From IMG/VR virus record IMGVR_UViG_3300028548_002865, positions 1-35,521 of that record: 35,521 bases of DNA; one strand, written 5' to 3'. The position numbers and the translations under genes are program-made. This DNA is from a virus. The notes below the pieces were generated by a model. The model did no database searches and was not told the origin of the DNA. It saw only the letters and a list, made by a program, of their open reading frames with translations. Positions 6,512 through 14,264 of the stretch are shown in pieces. Positions within the stretch are counted from its first letter, which is position 1; every line of letters begins with the position of its first letter.

Positions 6512-6855
6512 AAGTGTACATTGACGAGCGTATCCTCGTTAGAACTAATGATCTTGAAGGCTTACAGATACGAGATGCCAATAGAATCGCAGAGTTGGAG
6601 AGTCGTGTGAGAGGCCTTGAAGATAATTCTTTTGATAACAACGAGGCAAATATCATTAACATTAAAGAGAAGCTAGAAGACTTTGAGTACAGAATAGCTG
6701 AGCTAGAATGTACGATAGAAGATAAGGTCAGCGAAGATTATGTTGATCATCTGATAGAGGACGTTAAGAGTGCCTATGACTTGGACGCAGCAGCACACGA
6801 TGCAGTGGTCACAATCTTAACAAGAGAAACCTTTAAGCTAGTGCGAGGAGATTGA
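6487..6855 (+). CDS. coiled-coil early protein, 122 residues
   Basis: ATG 6487 has GGAGAT eight bases upstream, which decides the start over the upstream TTG at 6472. The protein is strongly acidic and almost wholly helical, with heptad-like runs (NRIAELESRVRGLEDN, INIKEKLEDFEYRIAELECT). It is therefore probably an oligomeric coiled coil through about residue 80, with a helical tail. Function unknown; it may be an adaptor or a DNA-mimic-like acidic protein, which is a guess. Confidence 0.75.
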   Translation: MQELFKALEVYIDERILVRTNDLEGLQIRDANRIAELESRVRGLEDNSFDNNEANIINIKEKLEDFEYRIAELECTIEDKVSEDYVDHLIEDVKSAYDLDAAAHDAVVTILTRETFKLVRGD

Positions 6856-6856
6856 T

Positions 6857-6988
6857 ATGTGGGCAATAGACTTTAGTGAGTTCGGCTGTACTCAGTACGC
6901 TGCAACCCTAGAAGATGCACATAAAATTGGTCAGCGTGGCGGGCCATTCTATATTATAACGTATTTAGGAGAGAACAATGACAGCTAA
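6857..6988 (+). CDS. early protein of unknown function, 43 residues
   Basis: GAGGAG lies eight bases before ATG 6857, one base after the preceding stop, and the frame overlaps the next gene by 11 bases. The sequence (MWAIDFSEFGC, ATLEDAHKIG, GPFYIITYLGE) looks like a compact beta-alpha-beta peptide. Not recognised. The strong site and tight packing support it as real. Confidence 0.6.
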   Translation: MWAIDFSEFGCTQYAATLEDAHKIGQRGGPFYIITYLGENNDS

Positions 6989-7202
6989 ACTGAAGATGCA
7001 GATAGATATTGAGCAGCCGATACAGGTTTATAAGGTAATGATGTCCGAAGTGAGTGGTTACTTCATAGATGTTGCGGCCTCTAGCCCTGAAGAAGCCCTA
7101 GAGTATGCCAATATCAACAAGAAATCAGGGGTGTACAAGCCTTATGGCCTACAAGTAGTGGATGTATCACCCGTTGAGGTTGTAACTGAGGACACTCCAT
7201 AG
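6978..7202 (+). CDS. early protein of unknown function, 74 residues
   Basis: AGGAGAG precedes ATG 6978. The protein has beta strands (MQIDIEQPIQVYKVMM, GYFIDVAAS), one helix (SPEEALEYANINK) and a final strand (YGLQVVDVSPVEV). It is an acidic small domain without recognised family. Last gene of the early string. The following 180 bases hold palindrome copy 6 and a sigma-70 promoter, so it probably ends an early transcription unit. Confidence 0.7.
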   Translation: MTAKLKMQIDIEQPIQVYKVMMSEVSGYFIDVAASSPEEALEYANINKKSGVYKPYGLQVVDVSPVEVVTEDTP

Positions 7203-7234
7203 TCTTTATAGAGTACAGAAGTTCTATTGTGTCC

Positions 7235-7250
7235 TTATAATTAATTATAA
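7235..7250. repeat. 16-bp AT palindrome, copy 6 (perfect)
   Basis: TTATAATTAATTATAA in the 180-base gap between the early string and the replication block, 23 bases upstream of the -35 hexamer of the promoter at 7274. This is the only copy next to a recognisable promoter and the last one seen. Confidence 0.8.
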
Positions 7251-7273
7251 CAAACAACACTGAATATATTTAG

Positions 7274-7303
7274 TTGACTTAGAAAACTTAAAAGGATTAT
7301 AAT
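7274..7303 (+). promoter_or_regulatory. sigma-70 promoter for the replication block
   Basis: TTGACT at 7274-7279, an 18-base spacer, TATAAT at 7298-7303: 5 of 6 and 6 of 6 matches. Start expected near 7310, giving a leader of about 70 bases before ATG 7383. AGTTGACT over the -35 (7272-7279) is repeated in inverse as AGTCAACT at 7318-7325, a possible operator pair. Palindrome copy 6 lies just upstream. Confidence 0.75.
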
Positions 7304-7382
7304 CTCCTTTCAGGATGAGTCAACTCAGGAATAAACTTATTTTAATAATAGTATGTTTATATACATACAACTGGAGATAGAT

Positions 7383-8348
7383 ATGAATAATATTACACCA
7401 ATGTTTGCAAACAACAGCGCGTTAAACACCATCAAGGCTAGAGGTTATGGGTCAGCAGGGTTTGATATAGGTGTTTCACCTTTGATGTATAACACAGAGG
7501 AAGGTGAGGCCGTACACTATCAGAGTTCCAAGTCTGTTATCTACCGCACTGATACGGGTTCAGAGTTAGGTATCCACGGTCATGGTTACAAACCTGTTGC
7601 ACCTAAACATATGATTGACGTAACAAGGAACATCATTGAGCGTTCTGACCTGTCCATCAATGGGATGGAGGAGACCATTCGTACATCACACAACGGTGCA
7701 AGAACCTTTGTTCAGTATCGTTTGCCAGAGCATACTTATAAGACCGCTGACGGTGACAGTGCGTCCCTTAGTCTGTTGTCCATCTCATCCTTTGATGGTA
7801 CTTGGCCGTTCATGATTAGTGCTGCTGCGATTCAAGCAGCCTGTACAAACCTTCAGGTCTTTGTAGGTGGTGAGGTGTCAGTGTTTAAAGCTAAGCACAC
7901 TAGGTCTTTGGACATTGAGAACGGTGGACGGGTGATTACTAAGTCACTCCAGTTGTTCCATCACGAGCGTGACCTGTGGCAGCAGTGGCAGGGTACAGAT
8001 GTTACCGCGCAGCAGGCGTTTAGATTCTTTGCTGAAGCATTGAAGTGCAAGGGAGCTTTGAATCTTCTGAGTGACACAGCTTCTACTCCGTTAGATCCAG
8101 TGACTGTCATGTACGCTATGCCTAGACGTAACCTGAACTTAGAATATATCTGGAAGCAGTACATCAATGTCTATTCTAAACGCCTTGGACATAACTACTG
8201 GGCCGTGTATAATGCACTGACTGATTGGTCAACGCACCACGGTGCAACACGCACTGCAAGCTCAGAGAACATTGCAGCTATTCAGAACGAGAGACAGCAA
8301 GTAGTACGGGATGCTGTTAGAACTAGCCACTACATGAAGGCGGCATAA
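7383..8348 (+). CDS. DUF932-like phage protein, 321 residues
   Basis: ATG 7383 has GGAGATAG upstream; the ATG at 7353 has none. The middle holds GYKPVAPKHMIDVTRNIIE, a domain with TFVQYRLPEH and LSLLSISSFDGTWPFMISAA, and RSLDIENGGRVI. These fit the DUF932/phage-plasmid-like family, which is common beside replication genes and of unknown function. No catalytic motif is evident. First gene after the promoter at 7274. The following gene starts one base after its stop. Family call moderate. Confidence 0.8.
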   Translation: MNNITPMFANNSALNTIKARGYGSAGFDIGVSPLMYNTEEGEAVHYQSSKSVIYRTDTGSELGIHGHGYKPVAPKHMIDVTRNIIERSDLSINGMEETIRTSHNGARTFVQYRLPEHTYKTADGDSASLSLLSISSFDGTWPFMISAAAIQAACTNLQVFVGGEVSVFKAKHTRSLDIENGGRVITKSLQLFHHERDLWQQWQGTDVTAQQAFRFFAEALKCKGALNLLSDTASTPLDPVTVMYAMPRRNLNLEYIWKQYINVYSKRLGHNYWAVYNALTDWSTHHGATRTASSENIAAIQNERQQVVRDAVRTSHYMKAA

Positions 8349-8349
8349 T

Positions 8350-8550
8350 ATGACAAAGACATTTGGTCAATACCACCTCAGTCTGAACCTGCGTAATGGC
8401 GTGGGTTTAGATCTGGAGTTCACTGATACAAGAGCTATCTGGGTTGTGATAAACGAAGGTGAGTACGAGGCAGCACAGTTCGAGGGTATTGTTTTATCTA
8501 TGCCCTTCTGTGTTGTTACACTGGGCCGCATATACTTAGCGGAGGAGTGA
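8350..8550 (+). CDS. hypothetical protein, 66 residues
   Basis: It starts one base after the preceding stop. Mostly beta-type (YHLSLNLRNGVGLDLEFTD, AIWVVINEGEYE, MPFCVVTLGRIYL). It is short, soluble and acidic at the end, with no recognised family. It is followed two bases later by a gene with a strong GGAGGAG site that overlaps its own 3' end. Confidence 0.7.
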   Translation: MTKTFGQYHLSLNLRNGVGLDLEFTDTRAIWVVINEGEYEAAQFEGIVLSMPFCVVTLGRIYLAEE

Positions 8551-8552
8551 TC

Positions 8553-8723
8553 ATGGCAACAGGACAGACACATGGCGGCAAAGGCAGTTCAGCTCGGCCA
8601 GTAGATAAGAAGAAGTTCGACAGTAACTTTGATGCGATCTTTAAGAAGACCTTTGCAGAACATAAAGACTATAAAGAAAAGGAGAAGAAGGATGTTCCAA
8701 CAGACTCTAATGGGAAGCCCTAA
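8553..8723 (+). CDS. hypothetical basic protein, 56 residues
   Basis: GGAGGAG at 8541-8547 is an excellent ribosome-binding site for ATG 8553. The protein opens MATGQTHGGKGSSARPVDKK and continues with Lys-rich helix (FDAIFKKTFAEHKDYKEKEKK). It is disordered at both ends. It overlaps the next gene by 32 bases in another frame. Function unknown. Confidence 0.65.
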   Translation: MATGQTHGGKGSSARPVDKKKFDSNFDAIFKKTFAEHKDYKEKEKKDVPTDSNGKP

Positions 8724-8886
8724 CCCTGATGCGATGGCTACTGCAAGGGCAGCAACAGATGTAGTAGAAGGTAAGGTTCCGCTCAGGACAGCGTGTAGTA
8801 TGTACAACGTAAGAGAGCAGGCAGTCATCCAATACATCATCGACAAGACTGAATACGAAACCGTTCGACAGATGAGGGAAGAGTAG
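8692..8886 (+). CDS. small putative HTH protein, 64 residues
   Basis: ATG 8692 is preceded by AGGAGAAGAAGG; the upstream ATG 8629 in frame reads through a basic shadow of the previous gene and is rejected. The sequence (DAMATARAATDVVEGKV then RTACSMYNVREQAVIQYI) reads as helix, turn and helix, with VPLRTACSMYNVREQAV as the recognition-type unit. It may bind DNA. There is no wing or dimer domain. One base separates it from the MazG-like gene. Confidence 0.65.
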   Translation: MFQQTLMGSPNPDAMATARAATDVVEGKVPLRTACSMYNVREQAVIQYIIDKTEYETVRQMREE

Positions 8887-8887
8887 A

Positions 8888-9217
8888 ATGATCCACGAAG
8901 AAGAATATATTAAGCATGCAATACAGCAGGTAGTCTCATGGCACTTAGCTCGTAACCTTATACACGGTTCAAGCGATAAAGATCAGGTGCTTAAACTTAT
9001 ACAAGAAGTAGGTGAGCTGTCGGATAGTATTTGTAAGGAGCAGTCACCCATTGATGACATCGGAGACATCATGGTTGTGTTGATTAACATCATCGTGCGA
9101 AACAACCTGTCAGTAACTGAGTGCTTGAACCATGCTTACAATGACATCAAGGATCGCAAGGGTAAGATGATAGACGGTATCTTTGTGAAGGAAGAAGACA
9201 TGAACGGCAACAAGTAA
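8888..9217 (+). CDS. MazG-like nucleotide pyrophosphohydrolase
   Basis: 109 residues of all-alpha NTP-PPase type. E40-x2-E43 (LIQEVGELSD) and D57-x2-D60 (DDIGDIMVVL) form the Mg2+-binding set; D57 stands where most MazG proteins have Glu. The family hydrolyses (d)NTPs or alarmones to monophosphates. In phages it may clean the nucleotide pool or modulate ppGpp. The short single-domain form is usual in marine phages. It precedes the promoter at 9221 and the SSB gene. Substrate cannot be told from sequence. Confidence 0.85.
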   Translation: MIHEEEYIKHAIQQVVSWHLARNLIHGSSDKDQVLKLIQEVGELSDSICKEQSPIDDIGDIMVVLINIIVRNNLSVTECLNHAYNDIKDRKGKMIDGIFVKEEDMNGNK

Positions 9218-9220
9218 GAG

Positions 9221-9249
9221 TTGTCAATTGATATTTAAAGTGATACAAT
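9221..9249 (+). promoter_or_regulatory. sigma-70 promoter ahead of SSB and replisome genes
   Basis: TTGTCA at 9221-9226, a 17-base spacer, TACAAT at 9244-9249: 5 of 6 at both hexamers. Start near 9256, about 30 bases before ATG 9287. It would boost the single-strand binding protein and the replisome genes downstream. Confidence 0.65.
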
Positions 9250-9286
9250 CCTTAAACATTTTTAAACCAACAGAAGGAAAAGCAAC

Positions 9287-9715
9287 ATGGCAATACTACA
9301 AGGCGCAGCATTTTGGGCATCAGTAACTACACCCAATACAACATTTGAACCTGTCTACTCCGTGAACTTAGTTGTGGATGAAGCAACTGCCGAAGACTTT
9401 AAGTCTCGTGGCTTCACCATTAAGCAGATGGACGAAGGCCCATCGGTTGTTATTAAGCGTAAGGTCAACGGCCCTAACGGTATGGTTCGACAGGCTCCAC
9501 GTTTAGTAGACGCAAACAAGAACCCACTCGATGCCCGTGTAGGTAACGGATCAAACGTGAAGGTTCAGTACAAAGAGTGGCAGTCAGAGTGGAAAGGCAA
9601 GACCTTCTACGGGTTGGACTTTCAAGCTATGCAGGTTATCGACTTAGTAGAAGTTGGTTCACCCGATGGCTCAGAGTTTGACGCACTCGATGAAGGCATG
9701 GAGGACGAACTGTAA
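9287..9715 (+). CDS. single-stranded DNA-binding protein, T7 gp2.5-like
   Basis: 142 residues. A beta-rich OB-type core (residues 1-118; FWASVTTPN, YSVNLVVDE, GSNVKVQYKEW, FYGLDFQAMQVIDL) is followed by an acidic tail ending EFDALDEGMEDEL. That tail is the hallmark of gp2.5-type SSBs, which use it to contact polymerase and helicase. AGAAGGA precedes the ATG. The stop and next start overlap (TAATG). Its place before the primase-helicase supports the role. Confidence 0.85.
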   Translation: MAILQGAAFWASVTTPNTTFEPVYSVNLVVDEATAEDFKSRGFTIKQMDEGPSVVIKRKVNGPNGMVRQAPRLVDANKNPLDARVGNGSNVKVQYKEWQSEWKGKTFYGLDFQAMQVIDLVEVGSPDGSEFDALDEGMEDEL

Positions 9716-9942
9716 TGGGCATTGTAACCGTAGATGACATGCAGTATGACTCAGACCTACTATCAGACGAGGGTAGGGCTATCCTGACTCACCTGATAGA
9801 GGCTGATAAGAGAGGACAAGAAGCCGCGATCACTGTTGGCTTAATGCAAGCAGCTACAATTAATTTAATAGCTGAACTTAAATCTAACCACCTCACGGAA
9901 GAGATGATTGCAACAGAGGAAGTTGAGCAAACCGAGGAGTAA
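9715..9942 (+). CDS. hypothetical protein, 75 residues
   Basis: The ATG overlaps the SSB stop by one base. The protein is helical and acidic (DEGRAILTHLIEADKRG, EAAITVGLMQAATINLIAELK) with an EEVEQTEE tail. No motif recognised. Lying between SSB and primase-helicase, it may be a replisome accessory; this is inference from position. Confidence 0.7.
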   Translation: MGIVTVDDMQYDSDLLSDEGRAILTHLIEADKRGQEAAITVGLMQAATINLIAELKSNHLTEEMIATEEVEQTEE

Positions 9943-9947
9943 GGCGT

Positions 9948-11630
9948 ATGCCTTTTGTAAAGTTCCACCAGCCGTGTAATGAATGCGGTTCAAGCGATGC
10001 AGCTTCTGTCAATGATGACGGGTCTGCATGGTGCTTTAGCTGCAACAAGTATTTTAAAGACTACAGCACATCGGAAGTGCAACAACCAGATACCGTAACG
10101 GACTTTGAAGTGTATCAAAGGAACAGCAAGATGGAACAGAGTTCATACCAACAAGCAAGCCCAGCTTCATTTAATGAATTAACTGACCGCAAGATAAGCT
10201 TAGCTACTGCTAAGAAGTACGGTGTTAAATCAACTATGGCGGGCGGTAAGATTGATAAGCATTACTATCCCTACTACAACGGCCACGAGTTTGCAGGTAC
10301 AAAGATTCGTAAAGCTAACAAGGACTTTGCATGGACAGGGAGTCCAAAGGAAGTAGGATTGTTTGGAGAGAACCTGTTCAAGGCAGGTGGTAAGTTTATA
10401 ACTTTAACAGAAGGCGAGTGCGATGCGATGGCTGCTTACGAACTTATGGGTTCTAAGTGGCCAGCCGTATCTATAAAGTCAGGGGCACAAGGAGGTGTCC
10501 GTGATGTTAAAGAGAACTTAGAATACCTAGAGTCATTTGATTCTGTTGTCATTAACTTTGACAACGACAAGGTGGGCAAGGAAGCAGCTCACGCTATTGC
10601 AAAACTATTAACCCCCGGCAAAGCTAAACTGATGACACTGCCTGTGGACTACAAAGATGCCAACGATATGTTGCGCCAAGGTAGACACGCTGCATATGTC
10701 AGTGCTTTCTGGGACGCTAAAGTCTACACACCATCCGGTGTATTGAATCTATCTGACCAGCTTGGTGCATACCAGAAGCTACGGACAGAAAAGAAAACAG
10801 CTATCCCTTACCCTTGGCAGGGCTTAAACAAAAAGCTAGAAGGCATGAGAGCTGGTGAGTTAGTTACTCTTACTGGTGGTACAGGTCTAGGCAAGTCATC
10901 TATTACTCGTGAGATCGAACACTGGTTGATCGAGAACACACAAGATAACGTGGGTGTTGTAGCTCTTGAGGAGAACTGGTCACGAACTGCTGAAGGTATC
11001 ATGGCAGTGGAGGCTAACGCTAAGCTTCACCTCGACAGTGTTAAGTCTACATTCACAGACGATCAGCTAGACCAATGCTTCAAGAAAGTATTCATGGGTG
11101 AGAACGAGGGGCGTGTATGGATTCATGCACACCACGGTGTCAACAACCTAGATGATATCTTCAGCAAGCTACGCTACATGATCATCGGTCTAGATTGTAA
11201 ATGGATTGTAGTAGATCACTTGCACATGCTTGTACTCTCTACGCTTGAGAACGATGAGCGTAAAGCTATTGACGGCATCATGCACCGACTACGTACTATG
11301 GTAGAAGAGACAGGGTGCGGTATGATCCTAGTGTCTCACCTCCGTAGAGTAGAGGGCAACCGTGGACACGAGAACGGTATCGAGACAGGGCTATCACACC
11401 TTAGAGGCTCGCAGAGTATTGCTCAGTTGTCTGACTGCGTGATTGCACTTGAGCGTAACCAACAATCAGAAGATGAGATAGAAGCATCGACCACTAAGGT
11501 TAGGGTGTTGAAGTCTAGGTACACTGGTGATGTTGGCGTAGCTTGTAGTCTATTGTATGACGGTAAGACAGGGCGCTTGAGAGAACTTGATAGCTATGAT
11601 GAGTCACAGTTTGATGGAGATATAATATGA
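9948..11630 (+). CDS. T7 gp4-like bifunctional primase-helicase
   Basis: 560 residues. Zinc-binding primase head: C10, C13, C29, C32 (CNECG...CFSCN). TOPRIM domain: ITLTEGECDAMA and VVINFDNDKVG, with the catalytic acidic residues. RecA/DnaB-type hexameric helicase domain: Walker A GGTGLGKSS at 310-318, Walker B with D423 (WIVVDHLHML), and an SHLRR arginine region. The C-terminal end has YTGDVG before a short tail. It unwinds the fork and primes lagging-strand synthesis with the family A polymerase encoded downstream. Length and order match T7 gp4. GAGGAG precedes the ATG. The stop overlaps the next gene (ATGA). Confidence 0.95.
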   Translation: MPFVKFHQPCNECGSSDAASVNDDGSAWCFSCNKYFKDYSTSEVQQPDTVTDFEVYQRNSKMEQSSYQQASPASFNELTDRKISLATAKKYGVKSTMAGGKIDKHYYPYYNGHEFAGTKIRKANKDFAWTGSPKEVGLFGENLFKAGGKFITLTEGECDAMAAYELMGSKWPAVSIKSGAQGGVRDVKENLEYLESFDSVVINFDNDKVGKEAAHAIAKLLTPGKAKLMTLPVDYKDANDMLRQGRHAAYVSAFWDAKVYTPSGVLNLSDQLGAYQKLRTEKKTAIPYPWQGLNKKLEGMRAGELVTLTGGTGLGKSSITREIEHWLIENTQDNVGVVALEENWSRTAEGIMAVEANAKLHLDSVKSTFTDDQLDQCFKKVFMGENEGRVWIHAHHGVNNLDDIFSKLRYMIIGLDCKWIVVDHLHMLVLSTLENDERKAIDGIMHRLRTMVEETGCGMILVSHLRRVEGNRGHENGIETGLSHLRGSQSIAQLSDCVIALERNQQSEDEIEASTTKVRVLKSRYTGDVGVACSLLYDGKTGRLRELDSYDESQFDGDII

Positions 11631-11974
11631 GCAAGGCACCATATGGAACTTACGCATTTCAAGAAGCACTTAAACAACTGAGACAGTTGAAGCCTGATCT
11701 GGTTTATTCTTGTGCGTATTCAAAGCAGGGAACAGTTTTCAATAGTTTCTTGATAGCTAAAAATAGAACACGCTTTAGACCAGTGGGTGTATTGGACTGG
11801 GCGCACTTCACTATGGCAGGGCTGAGAGTGGCAATACAGTATGACGTTTTAGATGAGTACTATTTAGAGATGCTTAAAGATCCTCGCAGCCCCTCTAATA
11901 CATGGAAGAATACAGAAAAAGAAAACAGATTAAAAGAAAAATACAGTCACAGCTTAGGTGAACCCCATGAGTAA
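11627..11974 (+). CDS. hypothetical protein, 115 residues
   Basis: Starts within the primase-helicase stop (ATGA) and ends inside the start of the polymerase gene. The sequence has QEALKQLRQLKPDLVYSC, FNSFLIAKNRTRFRPVG and a Lys/Glu-rich tail. It is not recognised. Position inside the helicase-polymerase pair suggests a replication role, but no motif shows one. Confidence 0.7.
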   Translation: MSKAPYGTYAFQEALKQLRQLKPDLVYSCAYSKQGTVFNSFLIAKNRTRFRPVGVLDWAHFTMAGLRVAIQYDVLDEYYLEMLKDPRSPSNTWKNTEKENRLKEKYSHSLGEPHE

Positions 11975-13739
11975 CTTAGTATTTGATATAGAAGCAGACG
12001 GCTTAGACCCCACGAAGATCCATTGTATTGTGGCTCAAGATGTGGACACGATGGACGTTTTTACATTCGACAACACCCAACTGCAAGAGGGCTACGACAT
12101 GCTCTCCTCTGCAACTAAACTAATTGGACACAACCTGATAGGCTATGACATTCCTGCCATCAAAAAGATTTCAGGCGTTGATCTGTTTGACAAGAAGATC
12201 GTTGATACACTCGTACTGTCACGCCTCTTCAAGCCAACCCGCGAAGGCAACCACGGTCTTGAGGGCTGGGGCTACAGGTTGGGCTTCAAGAAAGGCGACT
12301 TCGGACAACAAGAAGATGCGTGGGATGTATACACACCTGAGATGTTAGAGTACTGCAAGAACGATGTGCTTCTTAATACTAAAGTATATGAAGCTTTGAA
12401 GCTTGAGAGCCGTGGCTTTACTCCTCAGTGTGTGCAAATAGAACACGCAGTGGCACGGATCATAGATGTCCAACGTGACAACGGCTTTGTACTGGACGTT
12501 GAGAAGGTCATGGGGTTGATGGCTATGTTTGAAACCAAGCTGCATGACATTACAGTAGAGGTTCACGAAGAGTTCCGTCCGGTTGTGACAACGCAGATAC
12601 TCTCACCCAAGTTCACAGCTACTGGCGCATTAGCTAAGACAGCTACAGATCAGCACGGTAAGGGCACACGCCTGTCTGATGACGAGTACGAGCGTCTTAC
12701 TCTGGACATGGACACGAAGCCTATTGCACGACACACTGAGACAGAGTTTAACTTAGGCTCACGCAAGCAGATCGGCGAGTACCTGATTCGTTTCGGCTGG
12801 AACCCCACTAAGCATACACCTACAGGTCAGCCGATTGTAGATGAGTCCACGCTAAACAGGGTTAAGAACATTCCACAGGCCGCAATGATTGCCAAGTACC
12901 TAATGTTACAGAAGCGTTTAGCTCAGACTAAGAGCTGGATCAAGGAGCTTAACGAAGAGACAGGCAGAGTACATGGGTACGTTAATCCTAATGGTGCTGT
13001 GACTTCGCGCATGACGCACTCACATCCCAACATGGCCCAGATTCCAAGCAGTAGCTCACCCTATGGTACTGAGTGCCGCTCTTGTTGGACTGTGCCTGAA
13101 GGCTACAAGCTGGTGGGTATAGATGCTTCTGGCTTAGAACTACGTATGCTTGCACACTATTTAAATGACGAGGGCTACACAAATGAAATCCTTAACGGAG
13201 ACATACACACCACTAATCAAGAACTTGCAGGACTTGAATCTAGAAATCAGGCAAAAACTTTCATCTATGCCCTCTTGTACGGGGCGGGAGATGCTAAGCT
13301 TGGATCAGTGGCTGGAAGAGGTAGAGCTGCTGGTAAAGGACTTAGACAACGCTTCTTTGATAATCTCCCATCATTCAAGACTCTTACGGGACGAGTACAA
13401 AGAGAAGCTAAAAGCGGAGTTGTTAAAGCACTAGACGGTAGACGCTTGACTGTTCGCTCAGAACATGCCGCCCTAAATACTTTGTTGCAGGGTGCAGGAG
13501 CTATCGTAATGAAGAAGGCTTTAATTATTTTAGAGAAGTTGATAGTTCAGAATGGATTAGACGCTAAGTTCGTAGCCAACGTCCACGATGAATGGCAGAT
13601 AGAATGCAGAGAAGATCATGCAGACGCAGTAGGTAAGCTAGGTGTTGCAGCTATTGTGCAGGCTGGCTTAGAACTTAATCTTAATTGTCCACTAGACGGA
13701 GACTATAATGTTGGAAACAACTGGAGTGAAACTCATTAA
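11967..13739 (+). CDS. family A DNA polymerase with proofreading exonuclease
   Basis: 590 residues from ATG 11967, which has AGGTGA six bases upstream; an in-frame GTG at 11958 is part of that site. Exonuclease motifs: FDIEADG (D7, E9), GHNLIGYD, and YCKNDVLLN. Polymerase motifs: A, DASGLELR; B, RNQAKTFIYALLYG; C, VHDEWQIE. There is no 5'-3' exonuclease domain. It is the leading replicative enzyme. At 590 residues it is shorter than T7 gp5 (704), so the thioredoxin-binding insert may be reduced; that is inference from length. The 3' end overlaps the nuclease gene by 32 bases. Confidence 0.95.
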   Translation: MSNLVFDIEADGLDPTKIHCIVAQDVDTMDVFTFDNTQLQEGYDMLSSATKLIGHNLIGYDIPAIKKISGVDLFDKKIVDTLVLSRLFKPTREGNHGLEGWGYRLGFKKGDFGQQEDAWDVYTPEMLEYCKNDVLLNTKVYEALKLESRGFTPQCVQIEHAVARIIDVQRDNGFVLDVEKVMGLMAMFETKLHDITVEVHEEFRPVVTTQILSPKFTATGALAKTATDQHGKGTRLSDDEYERLTLDMDTKPIARHTETEFNLGSRKQIGEYLIRFGWNPTKHTPTGQPIVDESTLNRVKNIPQAAMIAKYLMLQKRLAQTKSWIKELNEETGRVHGYVNPNGAVTSRMTHSHPNMAQIPSSSSPYGTECRSCWTVPEGYKLVGIDASGLELRMLAHYLNDEGYTNEILNGDIHTTNQELAGLESRNQAKTFIYALLYGAGDAKLGSVAGRGRAAGKGLRQRFFDNLPSFKTLTGRVQREAKSGVVKALDGRRLTVRSEHAALNTLLQGAGAIVMKKALIILEKLIVQNGLDAKFVANVHDEWQIECREDHADAVGKLGVAAIVQAGLELNLNCPLDGDYNVGNNWSETH

Positions 13740-14262
13740 AACAGATTGCAATAAGTGTGGTGACTTTCTTGAAGACAGTAACTGGAACCCTTCTTTTAAA
13801 AGAAAGTCCCTTTACATCTGTCGTACTTGCAACCACCCTAACCGTGCAACTATTAACCCGAAGAGCAACCCGCTTAGAATGTTTGTTAACGGCAGGTATG
13901 TTTCTAAGTCCCACCCGTTGTATAAGGCGGGACGTTACTCTAGCTTTGGAGCTGCTGCATTCTCTGCGCTTGAAGGCTACGAAAAATCTATCGCGGGCTA
14001 TGTGTATGTTATCTCGAACCCCTCGTGGGAAGGCTGGTTCAAAGTTGGAATGGCTGTTGATGCATATGATAGATGCTCTCAGTACCAGACCTCCTCACCT
14101 TTCAGAGATTATGAAGTAGAGTATTGCAAACACTTTGAAGACAGAAGAAAAGCTGAAGGTGTTGCACATAAGCTATTGAAAAATGTAGAGCATAAAGGCG
14201 AATGGTTTAACACAGACCTGAGCGTTATAAAGAATGCAATTAAAACAATAGAAGGCGTATAG
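13708..14262 (+). CDS. free-standing GIY-YIG-type nuclease with zinc finger
   Basis: 184 residues. N-terminal zinc finger C14-x2-C17...C38-x2-C41. C-terminal domain opens GYVYVIS (97-103), then WFKVGMAVDAYDRCSQYQ, RKAEGVAHKLL and GEWFN. This matches the T5orf172/GIY-YIG nuclease fold seen in phage homing-type endonucleases. It overlaps the polymerase end by 32 bases. It could be a selfish element or a functional phage nuclease. The order of Cys finger then nuclease is typical of mobile endonucleases, but no intron was seen in its neighbours. Confidence 0.8.
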   Translation: MLETTGVKLIKTDCNKCGDFLEDSNWNPSFKRKSLYICRTCNHPNRATINPKSNPLRMFVNGRYVSKSHPLYKAGRYSSFGAAAFSALEGYEKSIAGYVYVISNPSWEGWFKVGMAVDAYDRCSQYQTSSPFRDYEVEYCKHFEDRRKAEGVAHKLLKNVEHKGEWFNTDLSVIKNAIKTIEGV

Positions 14263-14264
14263 CG

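Noticed and set aside
13757-14119. 120-codon frame within the GIY-YIG-type gene
   Set aside because: Alternate-frame shadow with Leu/Thr-rich sequence and no independent initiation signal.
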